Origin: Lawsonibacter sp.
Lineage (GTDB): Bacteria > Bacillota > Clostridia > Oscillospirales > Oscillospiraceae
NCBI GenBank assembly: GCA_022799835.1
Contig: JAAWPF010000002.1
Coordinates: 1 to 33,822, forward strand
Length of the DNA: 33,822 nucleotides
Reading direction: 5' to 3'
Shown in pieces: positions 17,986 through 26,874 of this stretch; the first letter of the stretch is position 1; every line of letters begins with the position of its first letter. The notes below the pieces were generated by a model. The model saw only the letters and a program-made list of their open reading frames with translations. It was not told where the DNA came from and did no database searches. A program made the translations under genes and the position numbers.

Positions 17986-18466
17986 GGGCGGCGTCCTCCT
18001 TTCGCAGGCTCTCCAGCAGGTCGATGGCCAGCTCGGGGGTCATCTTGGAGTGGACCTGGTCGTTCACCGTGACCACGGGGGCAAGTCCGCAGGCCCCCAG
18101 GCAGGCCACCGTCTCCAGGGTAAACATGCCGTCGGCGGAGGTCTTCTGCTTGCCCTCCAGCTCCAAGTACTCATAAATGGCGTTGTAGATGGGCTGGGAC
18201 TTGCGGACATGACAGGCTGTGCCGTCGCACACCTTGATGATGTATTTGCCCTTGGCCTCCAGGGAAAAGTTCTCATAGAAGGTGGCCACGCTGTAGACCT
18301 TGGCCACGCCTACCCCCAGCTTTTGGGCGATAAGCTCCAGCACCGCCGGGCTGAGGTATTTATACTCCGCCTGGACGTCCTGCATGATGGCAATCAGGTT
18401 GTGCATTTGACAGTCGTAGCCGTCGATGATCTCCTCCACCCGCTCCATGGAAATTCCATTGGACAT
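17978..18466 (-). CDS. hydC: NuoE-like thioredoxin-fold 2Fe-2S subunit (HydC/HndA)
   Basis: LSPAVLELIAQKLGVGVAKVYSVATFYENFSLEAKGKYIIKVCDGTACHVRKS...LETVACLGACGLAPVVTVND. Confidence 0.93.
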   Translation of the reverse strand: MSNGISMERVEEIIDGYDCQMHNLIAIMQDVQAEYKYLSPAVLELIAQKLGVGVAKVYSVATFYENFSLEAKGKYIIKVCDGTACHVRKSQPIYNAIYEYLELEGKQKTSADGMFTLETVACLGACGLAPVVTVNDQVHSKMTPELAIDLLESLRKEDAAHA

Positions 18467-18683
18467 GGCTGATACGCTCCTCTCTCTACATTTTGTCGTT
18501 GTCCAGGGTATGCTTCCTGTGATTTTAACATAACGACCGCTGTTTTACAAGATGAATTTGCAGGAAATCATTCATTTTGGACGCCGCCCCCGTTTACAGC
18601 TTCTTTATGAAATTTTAAGGAGTTTTTGGTCGCTTTTTCAATGCGGGTATGGTACAATACCCTCCAAGAATGGAGGCGGTTTT

Positions 18684-19382
18684 ATGAAAAAAGAGCAGCG
18701 GCTTCTGCTCCTGGCCCTCGCCCTCCTGATGCTGGCGGGGGGCGGGTGGTTTTTATATGACAGCGGATTTTTTCAGGCGGCCGGATCTCTGGAGGGGCTC
18801 CGGGCCTATATCGGCCGCTTCGCGCCCTACTCCCACCTGTTTTTCTTCCTGATTCAGCTGATGTCGGTCATCCTGGCACCCATCCCCAGCAATATCACCG
18901 CCGCCGCGGGGGGGCTTCTCTTCGGCACTTGGCCTGCTTTCCTGCTCACCTTCGGGGCCGTTGCGGGCGGTTCCCTGCTGGTATTCTGTCTGGCCCGGGC
19001 GCTTGGCCGGGACTTTGCGGACCGGCTGGTGAGCCGGAAGCTGTCAGAGCGGTACAGGGACGTTCTGCGGGCCAAAGCGCCTGTGTTTCTGACACTGGCT
19101 TTCCTCTTTCCCTTCTTTCCGGACGACGTGCTGTGCATCCTGGCCGGGTTTACCAGCTTGTCCCTGCGCCGCTTCACTGCCATCGTCCTGCTTACCCGCC
19201 CCTGGGGCCTGCTCTTCGCCAGCGCCTTGGGCGGTTCCACCCTGAAGCTGCCCCTGTGGGTGATGATCCCAATCGGCCTGGCCGGTCTGTCCGCGTTTTT
19301 GCTGGGCATGAAATATGGCGACAGATTAGAAGAAATTCTCCTGCGGCGTTTGAAAGGGCGCGAATCGGGAAAAACTGATTGA
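18684..19382 (+). CDS. TVP38/TMEM64 (DedA-like) membrane protein
   Basis: MKKEQRLLLLALALLMLAGG...LAPIPSNITAAAGGLLFGTWPAFLLTFGAVAGGSLLVFCLARALGRDF; start set at 18684 (upstream ggaggcgg). Confidence 0.85.
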   Translation: MKKEQRLLLLALALLMLAGGGWFLYDSGFFQAAGSLEGLRAYIGRFAPYSHLFFFLIQLMSVILAPIPSNITAAAGGLLFGTWPAFLLTFGAVAGGSLLVFCLARALGRDFADRLVSRKLSERYRDVLRAKAPVFLTLAFLFPFFPDDVLCILAGFTSLSLRRFTAIVLLTRPWGLLFASALGGSTLKLPLWVMIPIGLAGLSAFLLGMKYGDRLEEILLRRLKGRESGKTD

Positions 19383-19403
19383 TATAAAATTTTGTCTGAC
19401 CCC

Positions 19404-19432
19404 TTTACAAGCCGAAGCGGATGTGGTATGAT
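19404..19432 (+). promoter_or_regulatory. Sigma-A-like promoter of perR-like operon
   Basis: TTTACA - 17 nt - TATGAT. Confidence 0.65.
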
Positions 19433-19439
19433 ATATCTA

Positions 19440-19460
19440 TAACAATAATCAATATTGTTA
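19440..19460 (+). promoter_or_regulatory. Putative PerR/Fur operator
   Basis: TAACAATA-ATCAA-TATTGTTA, perfect 8-bp inverted repeat just downstream of the -10. Confidence 0.7.
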
Positions 19461-19474
19461 AGGGAGGAGGGCAT

Positions 19475-19897
19475 ATGGAGCGCGTCGTGCGGTATAGCAA
19501 GAAGCGGGAGGCGATCCTGGCCGCCATTCGGGGAACAAGCTGCCACCCCTCCGCTGAATGGGTATATCGACAACTAAAGCCCCGCCATCCCGACTTGAGC
19601 CTGGGGACGGTCTACCGCAATCTGGCCTTCTTCCTGGAGCGCGGCCAGGTGAAAAGCGTGGGCGTGGTCCAGGGACAGGAGCGGTTCGATGCCGTCGTTA
19701 CCCCACACAGTCACTTTGTTTGCAACTGCTGCGGCGCCGTTTTGGACCTGCCGGACATCGATCTGAGCGGGGGCCTGGACGGGGCTGTCAGCCGGCAATA
19801 CGGGCTCGCGGTGAAACGCCATGAGCTCACATTCTATGGCTTATGTACCAGCTGTTCCAAGCAACAACAAAATATTAAGGAGGAACCATTGTCATGA
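19475..19897 (+). CDS. Fur-family transcriptional regulator, PerR-like
   Basis: [34 protein letters not shown]...[24 protein letters not shown]...YGLCTSC. Confidence 0.9.
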   Translation: MERVVRYSKKREAILAAIRGTSCHPSAEWVYRQLKPRHPDLSLGTVYRNLAFFLERGQVKSVGVVQGQERFDAVVTPHSHFVCNCCGAVLDLPDIDLSGGLDGAVSRQYGLAVKRHELTFYGLCTSCSKQQQNIKEEPLS

Positions 19898-20436
19898 AAA
19901 AGTTTGTTTGCAGCGTCTGCGGTTACGTCTATGAGGGCGACGCCGCCCCTGAGAAGTGCCCCCAGTGCGGCGTCGGCGCCGACAAGTTTGTGGAGCAGGG
20001 CGGCGAGATGTCCTGGGCTGCTGAGCACGTTGTAGGCGTGGCGCAGGGCGTCGATCCCGAGATTGTTGAGGGCCTGCGCGCCAACTTCCAGGGCGAGTGC
20101 ACTGAGGTGGGCATGTATCTGGCTATGGCCCGTGTGGCCTACCGTGAGGGCTACCCCGAGATTGGTGAGTACTGGCGCCGGGCCGCTCTGGAGGAGGCCG
20201 AGCACGCCGCCAAGTTCGCCGAGCTGCTGGGCGAGGTGCTCACCGACTCCACCAAGAAGAACCTGGAGATGCGGGTCGAGGCCGAGAACGGCGCTACCGC
20301 CGGCAAGGTCGCCATCGCCAAGAAGGCCAAGGAGCTGGGCCTGGACGCCATCCACGACACCGTCCACGAGATGGCCCGGGACGAGGCCCGCCACGGCAAG
20401 GCCTTCAAGGGCCTGCTGGAGCGTTACTTCGGCTAA
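19894..20436 (+). CDS. Reverse rubrerythrin (N-terminal rubredoxin-like domain plus ferritin-like diiron domain)
   Basis: [32 protein letters not shown] followed by [23 protein letters not shown]...[11 protein letters not shown]. Confidence 0.92.
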   Translation: MKKFVCSVCGYVYEGDAAPEKCPQCGVGADKFVEQGGEMSWAAEHVVGVAQGVDPEIVEGLRANFQGECTEVGMYLAMARVAYREGYPEIGEYWRRAALEEAEHAAKFAELLGEVLTDSTKKNLEMRVEAENGATAGKVAIAKKAKELGLDAIHDTVHEMARDEARHGKAFKGLLERYFG

Positions 20437-20447
20437 GCATTATCCTG

Positions 20448-20480
20448 CCTTCCCGCCCGGAAGGGCGGGAAGGTTATTTT
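20448..20480 (+). terminator. Intergenic hairpin/attenuator between rubrerythrin and rubredoxin
   Basis: ccttcccgccc-ggaa-gggcgggaagg + ttatttt; perfect 11-bp stem. Confidence 0.65.
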
Positions 20481-20503
20481 AACAAATCCAGGAGGAATTT
20501 CTA

Positions 20504-20659
20504 ATGGATAAGTATGTCTGCCCCTGCGGCTACGTCTATGACCCTGCGGTAGGCGATCCCGACAACGGCATCGCCCCCGGCACCCCCTGGGAACAGGTCC
20601 CCGACAGCTGGGTCTGCCCCATCTGTGGAATGGGCAAGGACGTGTTCGAGAAGGAATAA
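20504..20659 (+). CDS. Rubredoxin with variant first cysteine knuckle (CPC)
   Basis: Not in ORF track; reads [53 protein letters not shown] aggagg upstream. Confidence 0.93.
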   Translation: MDKYVCPCGYVYDPAVGDPDNGIAPGTPWEQVPDSWVCPICGMGKDVFEKE

Positions 20660-20683
20660 TCTGCGGATAATCGCGTGTTTTTT

Positions 20684-20717
20684 GAGGGAAACGGGGAGAC
20701 CCGTTTCCCTCTTTTTT
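20684..20717 (+). terminator. Rho-independent terminator after rubredoxin
   Basis: gagggaaacggg-gaga-cccgtttccctc + tttttt. Confidence 0.9.
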
Positions 20718-20762
20718 GAAAATTGGCTTGGCTGGGGATAACCCCTTTGCGGGCGTTTGGTC

Positions 20763-20791
20763 TTGACAAGAAAATATCTGTATGATATTAT
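20763..20791 (+). promoter_or_regulatory. Sigma-A promoter for deoC
   Basis: TTGACA - 17 nt - TATTAT. Confidence 0.7.
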
Positions 20792-20878
20792 GCGGTTTGG
20801 AAAACAGAGCCATTTGATATGTTTTCTTTTATATCAGCAGGAAAGACAATCGAATTTGGCCTTTAAAGGAGCGAAAAC

Positions 20879-21523
20879 ATGGATCAGAAAGAAATTTTAA
20901 GTCGAGTGGAACATACCCAACTGAGTCCGACGGCCACTTGGGAGCAGATCAAGGCTGTCTGTGATGAGGGAAAGCGGTTTGACGTGGCTGCTGTGTGTAT
21001 CCCGCCCCGCTATGTGAAGCGGGCCGGCGACTATGTGGGCAGCACCATTAAAATATGTACGGTGATCGGTTTCCCCAACGGATACGCCACTCCGGAGGTC
21101 AAGGTGTTTGAGGCGGAGGACGCCATCCGCAACGGCGCCGACGAGATCGACATGGTCATCAACCAGGGGCTGGCCAAGGATGGCGACTGGGAGGGCCTGC
21201 TGGCCGAGATCAAGGCGGTGAAGGCATCCTGCAAGGGCCGCATCCTGAAGGTCATCGTGGAGGCTTGCAGCTTTACTGAGGAGGAGAAGCGCTCCCTGTG
21301 CCGGGTGGTCTCCATGTCCGGGGCGGACTTCATCAAGACCTCCACCGGTTTCGCGTCCGGCGGGGCCACTGTGGAGGATGTGCGGCTCTTCCGGGCCAAC
21401 ATCAGCCCCGACGTGCGCATCAAGGCCGCCGGCGGCATCCGCACCTTCGCGCAGGCCCAGGCCATGATTGAGGCCGGGGCGGACCGTATTGGAGCCAGCG
21501 CCCTGATCGCGCTGATGAAATAA
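20879..21523 (+). CDS. deoC: Deoxyribose-phosphate aldolase
   Basis: ADEIDMVINQGLAKDGDW...LKVIVEACSFTEEEK...GADFIKTSTGFASGGATVEDVRLF...IKAAGGIRTFAQA. Confidence 0.95.
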   Translation: MDQKEILSRVEHTQLSPTATWEQIKAVCDEGKRFDVAAVCIPPRYVKRAGDYVGSTIKICTVIGFPNGYATPEVKVFEAEDAIRNGADEIDMVINQGLAKDGDWEGLLAEIKAVKASCKGRILKVIVEACSFTEEEKRSLCRVVSMSGADFIKTSTGFASGGATVEDVRLFRANISPDVRIKAAGGIRTFAQAQAMIEAGADRIGASALIALMK

Positions 21524-21528
21524 AAAAG

Positions 21529-21558
21529 AACCGCTCTGCCTTTCGGCGGAGCGGTTTT
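21529..21558. terminator. Terminator between convergent deoC and foldase genes
   Basis: aaccgctctgcctttcggcggagcggttttg. Confidence 0.8.
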
Positions 21559-21573
21559 GTTTCACAGGGGCAC

Positions 21574-23064
21574 TTAGGGAGCAACCAGATTCAAGCCCAT
21601 ACCCCAGGTGGCGTTTCTGCCCTCACGGGCGGCGGCGGTCAGCTGTTCGTAGTCTTGGTTCTGAAGGCCGACAAGAGTGCTCTGGCGCCAGATGGGGTCG
21701 TTTTCAGACACGTAGTAGACCACGCTCCAGCCGGAGTCCGTCTTGACCAGTTCAGCGTCCCCCGGCTTGCGGGTGCTGTCCAGGGCCCAGTCCTTCAGGG
21801 CATCGTCCTCAGAGGAGTTGGAGGTGAGGTTGGAGAACAGCCCGCCATTGGAGACGCTGTTGGCGGAGGCCAGGGCGGTAAAAGAGGCCTCGTCGGCGTC
21901 CCCCGCCTTCCACTCGTCCAGCAGGTCCCGGGCTTTCTCCTCCGCCTCGTCATACTGGGCCTGAGTGGGGGTCCCGGAGCCGTCGCCGGCCTGGACCGGG
22001 ATGCTCCGCAGGGTGTGGGTGGCCTCGTTGTCCCGCAGGCGGTCCTCATAGACAACCACATAGTAGTAGTAAGCGGTGCCCGCCTCGCTCTCGGTCAGGG
22101 TGACGTCCCCCTCCTTCCGGGCGCCGTCCAGCAGCCAGCTGGCGGAGCTGGAGTAGAGGCTGATGTTGGAGCCCACGGCCCGCTGGGAGAGGGAGGAGGT
22201 GTAGATCTGATCCTCGTACTCCTCGGCGACATCCTCCGGGTCAGCGCCGCCCTCCAGCTTGGCCTTGACGGCCTCGGCCAGGGCTTTCTGCTCGGTCTTC
22301 AGAGCCTCCAGCTGGGCGGACTTCTCCGCGTCGGTCATCTCGATGGTGTTGCCGTCAGCGTCAGTGGTGGGGACATAGGCCCGGAAGGCCAGCTGGCTGT
22401 ATACGACGGTGTCCAGCTCGTCGGCGTGGTCCTTGTAATAGGCCTCATAGTCGGCGTCGGGGTGGTCGATGGCGTCCAGCCTGGTCTGGGCGTAGTCGGA
22501 GGCCAGATACTCCATGTCCACCAGCTGGATGAGCCGGTCATAGGTCATGTGGGGGCCGAAGCTGGCCTTGACGAAGGCGTCCCGGCTGGCGTAGCCGTAG
22601 CCCACCCAAGCGGTGTCCAGCTGGGAGACAAAGCTGTCCCGCTGCTCCTGGGCTTCGGCGGAGAGAGAGTGGCCCTCCGCCTTCGCCTGGGCGGCCAGGG
22701 CGTTGTTGTCGATCAGGCGGTCCCGGGCCTCGTCCATCAGGACATCGTACCAGGAGCTGCCCTCGCTGCCCGCCTTCTGCTTCTTGACGGAGACGCTGGG
22801 GTCGAAGGCGTACTGATTGGCGTAGCTGTTGTAGATGCTGTTGTAGTAGTACTGCATGTCGGCGGCGGTATATTTCGTGCCGTCAATGTTCAGGGCGGTC
22901 AGATTGCGCTGGAGCAGACCGCTGTTCCAGACCAGCAGGACGATGGCGGCCACCACCACAACGATGCCGATCACGCTGTACAGCGCGATGGCGTGGCGGT
23001 CTTTCTGCTCTTCCTGGCGGCGCTTCTCGCCGCGGGAAGCCTTTTTCTCGGGAGATGCACTCAC
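21574..23064 (-). CDS. Membrane-anchored SurA/PrsA-like foldase (parvulin-type)
   Basis: N-terminal TM; SurA-N-like DMQYYYNSIYNSYANQ; parvulin-like EATHTLRSIPVQAG...ASFTALASANSVSNGGLFSNL. Confidence 0.7.
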   Translation of the reverse strand: MSASPEKKASRGEKRRQEEQKDRHAIALYSVIGIVVVVAAIVLLVWNSGLLQRNLTALNIDGTKYTAADMQYYYNSIYNSYANQYAFDPSVSVKKQKAGSEGSSWYDVLMDEARDRLIDNNALAAQAKAEGHSLSAEAQEQRDSFVSQLDTAWVGYGYASRDAFVKASFGPHMTYDRLIQLVDMEYLASDYAQTRLDAIDHPDADYEAYYKDHADELDTVVYSQLAFRAYVPTTDADGNTIEMTDAEKSAQLEALKTEQKALAEAVKAKLEGGADPEDVAEEYEDQIYTSSLSQRAVGSNISLYSSSASWLLDGARKEGDVTLTESEAGTAYYYYVVVYEDRLRDNEATHTLRSIPVQAGDGSGTPTQAQYDEAEEKARDLLDEWKAGDADEASFTALASANSVSNGGLFSNLTSNSSEDDALKDWALDSTRKPGDAELVKTDSGWSVVYYVSENDPIWRQSTLVGLQNQDYEQLTAAAREGRNATWGMGLNLVAP

Positions 23065-23222
23065 GGTTGATTCAGTCCTCTCATTTCAATTCGTCATAAC
23101 GGCCCGCAAAGGGGAATCGGCTCCGGAGGGGGCCGGGCGGGCATTTCCGAGACATTATACTAAAATCCGCCCCCGATTGCAAGAGGGCGGATGGGATTTG
23201 CGCTGAGATTTACACATTGTTA

Positions 23223-23255
23223 AAAAAGAAAAGGCTGCGGCACGCTGCCGCAGCC
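23223..23255 (-). terminator. Rho-independent terminator downstream of 6S RNA (minus strand)
   Basis: Minus strand GGCTGCGGCAGCGTGCCGCAGCC followed by TTTTCTTTTTT. Confidence 0.8.
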
Positions 23256-23284
23256 AAAATGCTGAGGTACTATGGCTTTTTTTA

Positions 23285-23470
23285 ACCCCGCTCTGGCCGT
23301 GTGGGCCCGATTAAAACCTGCACGAGTGGCAGGTGGGTCGCCTCCACAGCGTTTTTCTGCTTCCAACGTCCAGCTGACCTCATAAGGGGGCCGGGAGGCC
23401 TGCAAGCCGCGCTGTGAGGGGGCGTCCCGTTTCAGAAATGTGGGTTTAAAAGGACCCATCACGCACCGAG
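23285..23470 (-). ncRNA. ssrS: 6S RNA (ends approximate)
   Basis: Minus strand GTGCGTGATGGGTCCTTTTAAACCCACATTTCTGAAACGGGACGCC...GGAGGCGACCCACCTGCCACTCGTGCAGGTTTTAATCGGGCCCACACGGC; CGTG(A)TGGGTCC pairs with GGGCCCACACG, CACAGCG pairs with CGCTGTG, and the CCTGC...GCAGG hairpin sits in the central bubble. Confidence 0.8.
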
Positions 23471-23481
23471 CAGGAAAAAAG

Positions 23482-23796
23482 CTACTCCTCGTTTTCCTCC
23501 GCGAAGAAACGCTCCATGAAGAGCTCATACACCGCCTCCAGCTCCTCGTCGGAGTCCGGGGTGGACAGCAGCTCTTCGCCGTTCTCCTCAATGGCTTTCA
23601 AGATGACCAGACCGTATTCCTCATCGTCGGCGTCCACATCCTTGGGTCCGCCGGTGGCCTCGTCCTCCTCCACGGCGGGGAACATGGCGTAGTAGGTGAC
23701 GCCCTGATGCTCCAGCGTGTCCACCAGCTCCAGCTCAAAGTCGTTGCCGTCCTCGTCGGTGACGGTGATAAAATCGGGGCCAAAGCTCTCATCCAT
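23482..23796 (-). CDS. DUF1292 domain protein
   Basis: MDESFGPDFITVTDEDGNDFELELVDTLEHQGVTYYAMFPA...EEYGLVILKAIEENGEELLSTPDSDEELEAVYELFMERF; start at 23796, not 23913. Confidence 0.88.
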   Translation of the reverse strand: MDESFGPDFITVTDEDGNDFELELVDTLEHQGVTYYAMFPAVEEDEATGGPKDVDADDEEYGLVILKAIEENGEELLSTPDSDEELEAVYELFMERFFAEENEE

Positions 23797-24063
23797 AGGG
23801 GGCGTCCTCCTGTGTTTTATTGTCCTTATTTTACCCCGCCAGCGGAAAAAATGCAAGGGGGAGGACAGGTAAATTTTAAGAATCTTTGAAAATTCACAGT
23901 TTGAGGAATCCATGGGTGGACAAATAAGGAAAATCTGGTATAATACAATATGCTGGGTGTACTACGGCCCGGCGTGAACGAAAGCAGACCCCGAACGGGC
24001 GGGGCCCGTTCAGAGGAGTCGGGGCGGGAGAAGCTTCCCCCTCAACCGACTGGAGGTATTACC

Positions 24064-26832
24064 GTGTCAGATTACAACAATCACAGCTCGCTCTATGAGA
24101 ACAGCGACTATCCCTCCCGCAGGCAGGCGCCTGGCGGTCACAGCCAGTCCGACCGGGGCGGAGGGGGCAAAAAACAAAGGCGCCGGAAAAAGCGCAGCCC
24201 CGTGCTCCACGGCCTGGGCATCTTTTTTAAGGTGCTGGGCACCTTGGTCCTCATCGGCCTGTGTACCGGGGCGCTGATGGCCTGCTTCGCGGCGGTGTAC
24301 ATCAACGAGGTTATCGTCCCCATCGCCGACCTGAGCCTGGACGACTTCCCCCTGGGGGAAAACAGCTTTATGTATTATCAGGACAAGGCCACCGGGGAGT
24401 ATAAGGAGATGACCTCCCTGCTCAGCGTGACCGACTCCATCTGGGTGGACTTGGAGGACATGCCTGAGTATCTGCAGCAGGCCACCGTGGCCATCGAGGA
24501 CAGGCGCTTCTGGACCCACCCCGGCGTGGACTGGAGGCGGACGGCCAAGGCGGTGCTGGCCATGTTCACCGGTCAGGACATCGAGGGTGGCTCCACCATC
24601 ACCCAGCAGCTCATCAAAAACACGACAAACTACAACGAGACCACAGTGAAGCGGAAAATCACTGAGATTGTCCGGGCCTTCCGCTTCACCCAGAACAACT
24701 CCAAGGAGGTCACCCTGGAGCGGTATCTGAACATCATCCCCCTGGGGGCCGGCTGCGAGGGGGTGGGGGCGGCCTCGCTGAAATACTTCGGAAAGCCGGT
24801 GTCGGACCTCACCCTGGCCGAGTGCGCCAGCTTGATCTCCATCACCAACAACCCCTCTAAATACGGCCCCTACTCCTTCGCCAAGTCCGAGAACAAGAGC
24901 GGGGAGGTGTGGGACGCCCGGCAGTGGAACAAGTACCGCCAGGAGCTGGTGCTCCAGTGTATGCTGGAGCAGGGAATGATCTCCCAGGAGGAGCACGACG
25001 CGGCAGTGGCCCAGGAGCTGGTCTTTGTCCGGGACAGCGGCCAGGAGGCGGACACCGAGATATACACATGGTATGAGGAGACCGTCATTTCCGACGTCCG
25101 GGAGGCCCTGGCCGAGGCCTATGGCTGGTCAGCCAAGCAGACAAACATGGCCCTCCAGCGGGGCGGCCTGCGCATCTACACCTGCTTTGACCCGGAGGCC
25201 CAGGCCATTGTGGACGAGATCTATACCAACCGGGAGAATCTGAACTACACCGCCAAGGACGGCCAGCTGATGCAGTCGGCGATTGCTGTCATCGACAATG
25301 AGACCCACCATCTGGTGGCTATCGCCGGCCAGTTCGGGGAGAAGACCAAGAACCTTTTGAGCAACTACGCCAACGACGGCCACCGGCCCTCCGGCTCCTC
25401 CATCAAGCCCCTGTCGGCCTACTCACCCGCCCTTGAGTTCGGGAAGATCACCCCCTACAGCGTGGTGGATGACTATCCCTACCAGGTGCTGGGGGGCAGG
25501 GCCTGGCCGGTGAACTCGGGCGCCGCCCACTACCGGGGCCGCACCCCCATCTACGACGCCCTCCGCCGCTCGGTGAACACCATTGCTGTCCGCCTTGTCG
25601 CCGACTATGTGACAGTGGAGGAGAGCTATAAGTTCGTCCAGGAGCGCTATCACATCGACCTGGAGCCCGGCCGGATGGTGTATGGCAACTGGACCAGCGA
25701 CCTGGGCATCGCCCCTCTGGCCCTGGGCGGCCTGACCAACGGCACCAACGCCCGGGACATGGCGGAGGCCTACTCCGTGTTCCCCAACGAGGGCTACTAC
25801 AGCCCTTCCCTCTCCTTCACCCGGGTAACCCAGATGGTGGACGGCAAGGAGATCCCCCTGCTGGAGATGGTCCCCCAGGAGGAGCCGGCCATCAAGGAGA
25901 CCACCGCCTGGTATATGAACGAGATGCTCCAGGGCGTGTGGAACGGCACCGGCGGCGGCTATCGGATCAAGGGCCAGCACGCAGCCGGCAAGACGGGCAC
26001 CACCAGCGACGACTTCGACCGCTGGTTCGCCGGCTACACCCCCTACTACACCGCCGTGGTGTGGACGGGCTACGAGCGCAACCAGAAGATGATTACCCGG
26101 AACTATGAGAACCCCGCCCTGACGCTGTGGAACAAGGTGATGACCCGGCTCCACGAGGGTCTGCCCGACAAGACCTACCCCGACCCCGGCGGACGGCGCA
26201 GTATCACCTACTGTCTGGACTCCGGCCTGCCCGCCGGCCCCTACTGCGCCATGGATCCCCGGGGAAGCCGGGTGGCTTCGGGCAGTATTTTCCCGGGGGA
26301 CTACCCGGAGGGACAGTCCTGCAACTTCCACCAGGCGGAGAGCGTGGTCACCATCTGCCTGGACTGCCCGGTGCTCAAGGAGGACGGTACACCCACAGGG
26401 CTGTACCATCAGGCGGGGGAGTTCTGCCCCGAGGACCGCAGACAGGAGGTCTGCTACCCCAACTATGCCCGGGCGCCGGTAGGCTCCGCCGTGGCGGACG
26501 ACGATATCTGGCGGTTTGAGGCGGTCTCGGGCTACGGCACCTGTACCGTTCACACGGAGGCGCCGGTAGGGCCCGACCCCAATGATCCCAACAATCCCGT
26601 TGACCCCAACAATCCCGTTGACCCCAACAATCCCGTTGACCCCAACAACCCCACGGACCCCGCCGACCCCAACAACCCCACAGACCCCGTTGACCCCAAC
26701 GACCCCGGCACGGTCACCGACCCCAATGACCCGGCCACCGGCCCCAACGGCCCGGATTCTTCCTCCGTGCTTCCCAATATCCCGGTGCTCCCTCCACCCT
26801 CCCAGCGCCCTTCCGACGATTTGACGGGATAA
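24064..26832 (+). CDS. Class A penicillin-binding protein (glycosyltransferase/transpeptidase) with PNDP-repeat C-terminal tail
   Basis: VAIEDRRFWTHPGVDWRRTAKA, GGSTITQQLIKN, SGSSIKPLSAY, KTGTTSDDFDRWFAGY; GTG start with SD ggaggt at 24052. Confidence 0.93.
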   Translation: MSDYNNHSSLYENSDYPSRRQAPGGHSQSDRGGGGKKQRRRKKRSPVLHGLGIFFKVLGTLVLIGLCTGALMACFAAVYINEVIVPIADLSLDDFPLGENSFMYYQDKATGEYKEMTSLLSVTDSIWVDLEDMPEYLQQATVAIEDRRFWTHPGVDWRRTAKAVLAMFTGQDIEGGSTITQQLIKNTTNYNETTVKRKITEIVRAFRFTQNNSKEVTLERYLNIIPLGAGCEGVGAASLKYFGKPVSDLTLAECASLISITNNPSKYGPYSFAKSENKSGEVWDARQWNKYRQELVLQCMLEQGMISQEEHDAAVAQELVFVRDSGQEADTEIYTWYEETVISDVREALAEAYGWSAKQTNMALQRGGLRIYTCFDPEAQAIVDEIYTNRENLNYTAKDGQLMQSAIAVIDNETHHLVAIAGQFGEKTKNLLSNYANDGHRPSGSSIKPLSAYSPALEFGKITPYSVVDDYPYQVLGGRAWPVNSGAAHYRGRTPIYDALRRSVNTIAVRLVADYVTVEESYKFVQERYHIDLEPGRMVYGNWTSDLGIAPLALGGLTNGTNARDMAEAYSVFPNEGYYSPSLSFTRVTQMVDGKEIPLLEMVPQEEPAIKETTAWYMNEMLQGVWNGTGGGYRIKGQHAAGKTGTTSDDFDRWFAGYTPYYTAVVWTGYERNQKMITRNYENPALTLWNKVMTRLHEGLPDKTYPDPGGRRSITYCLDSGLPAGPYCAMDPRGSRVASGSIFPGDYPEGQSCNFHQAESVVTICLDCPVLKEDGTPTGLYHQAGEFCPEDRRQEVCYPNYARAPVGSAVADDDIWRFEAVSGYGTCTVHTEAPVGPDPNDPNNPVDPNNPVDPNNPVDPNNPTDPADPNNPTDPVDPNDPGTVTDPNDPATGPNGPDSSSVLPNIPVLPPPSQRPSDDLTG
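26570..26745 (+). repeat. Coding tandem repeat (18-bp units, PNNPVD / PNDP)
   Basis: Consecutive aatcccgttgaccccaac units encoding DPNNPVDPNNPVDPNNPVDPNNPTDPADPNNPTDPVDPNDP. Confidence 0.9.
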
Positions 26833-26840
26833 ATTGAGAC

Positions 26841-26874
26841 ACAGCGCCGCAGGCGGTTCCTGCGGCGCTGTTTT
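26841..26874 (+). terminator. Rho-independent terminator after PBP gene
   Basis: acagcgccgcagg-cggtt-cctgcggcgctgttttga. Confidence 0.85.

Noticed and set aside
16075-18072. 665-aa plus-strand ORF opposite hydB
   Set aside because: Antisense shadow of a clear NuoF-like gene; repetitive G/L/A/V composition and no SD.
21655-23070. 471-aa plus-strand ORF opposite the foldase gene
   Set aside because: Mirror translation of the foldase gene; no domain motif, biased G/V/L composition.
26570-26745. CRISPR-like tandem repeat
   Set aside because: In-frame coding repeat with no spacers.
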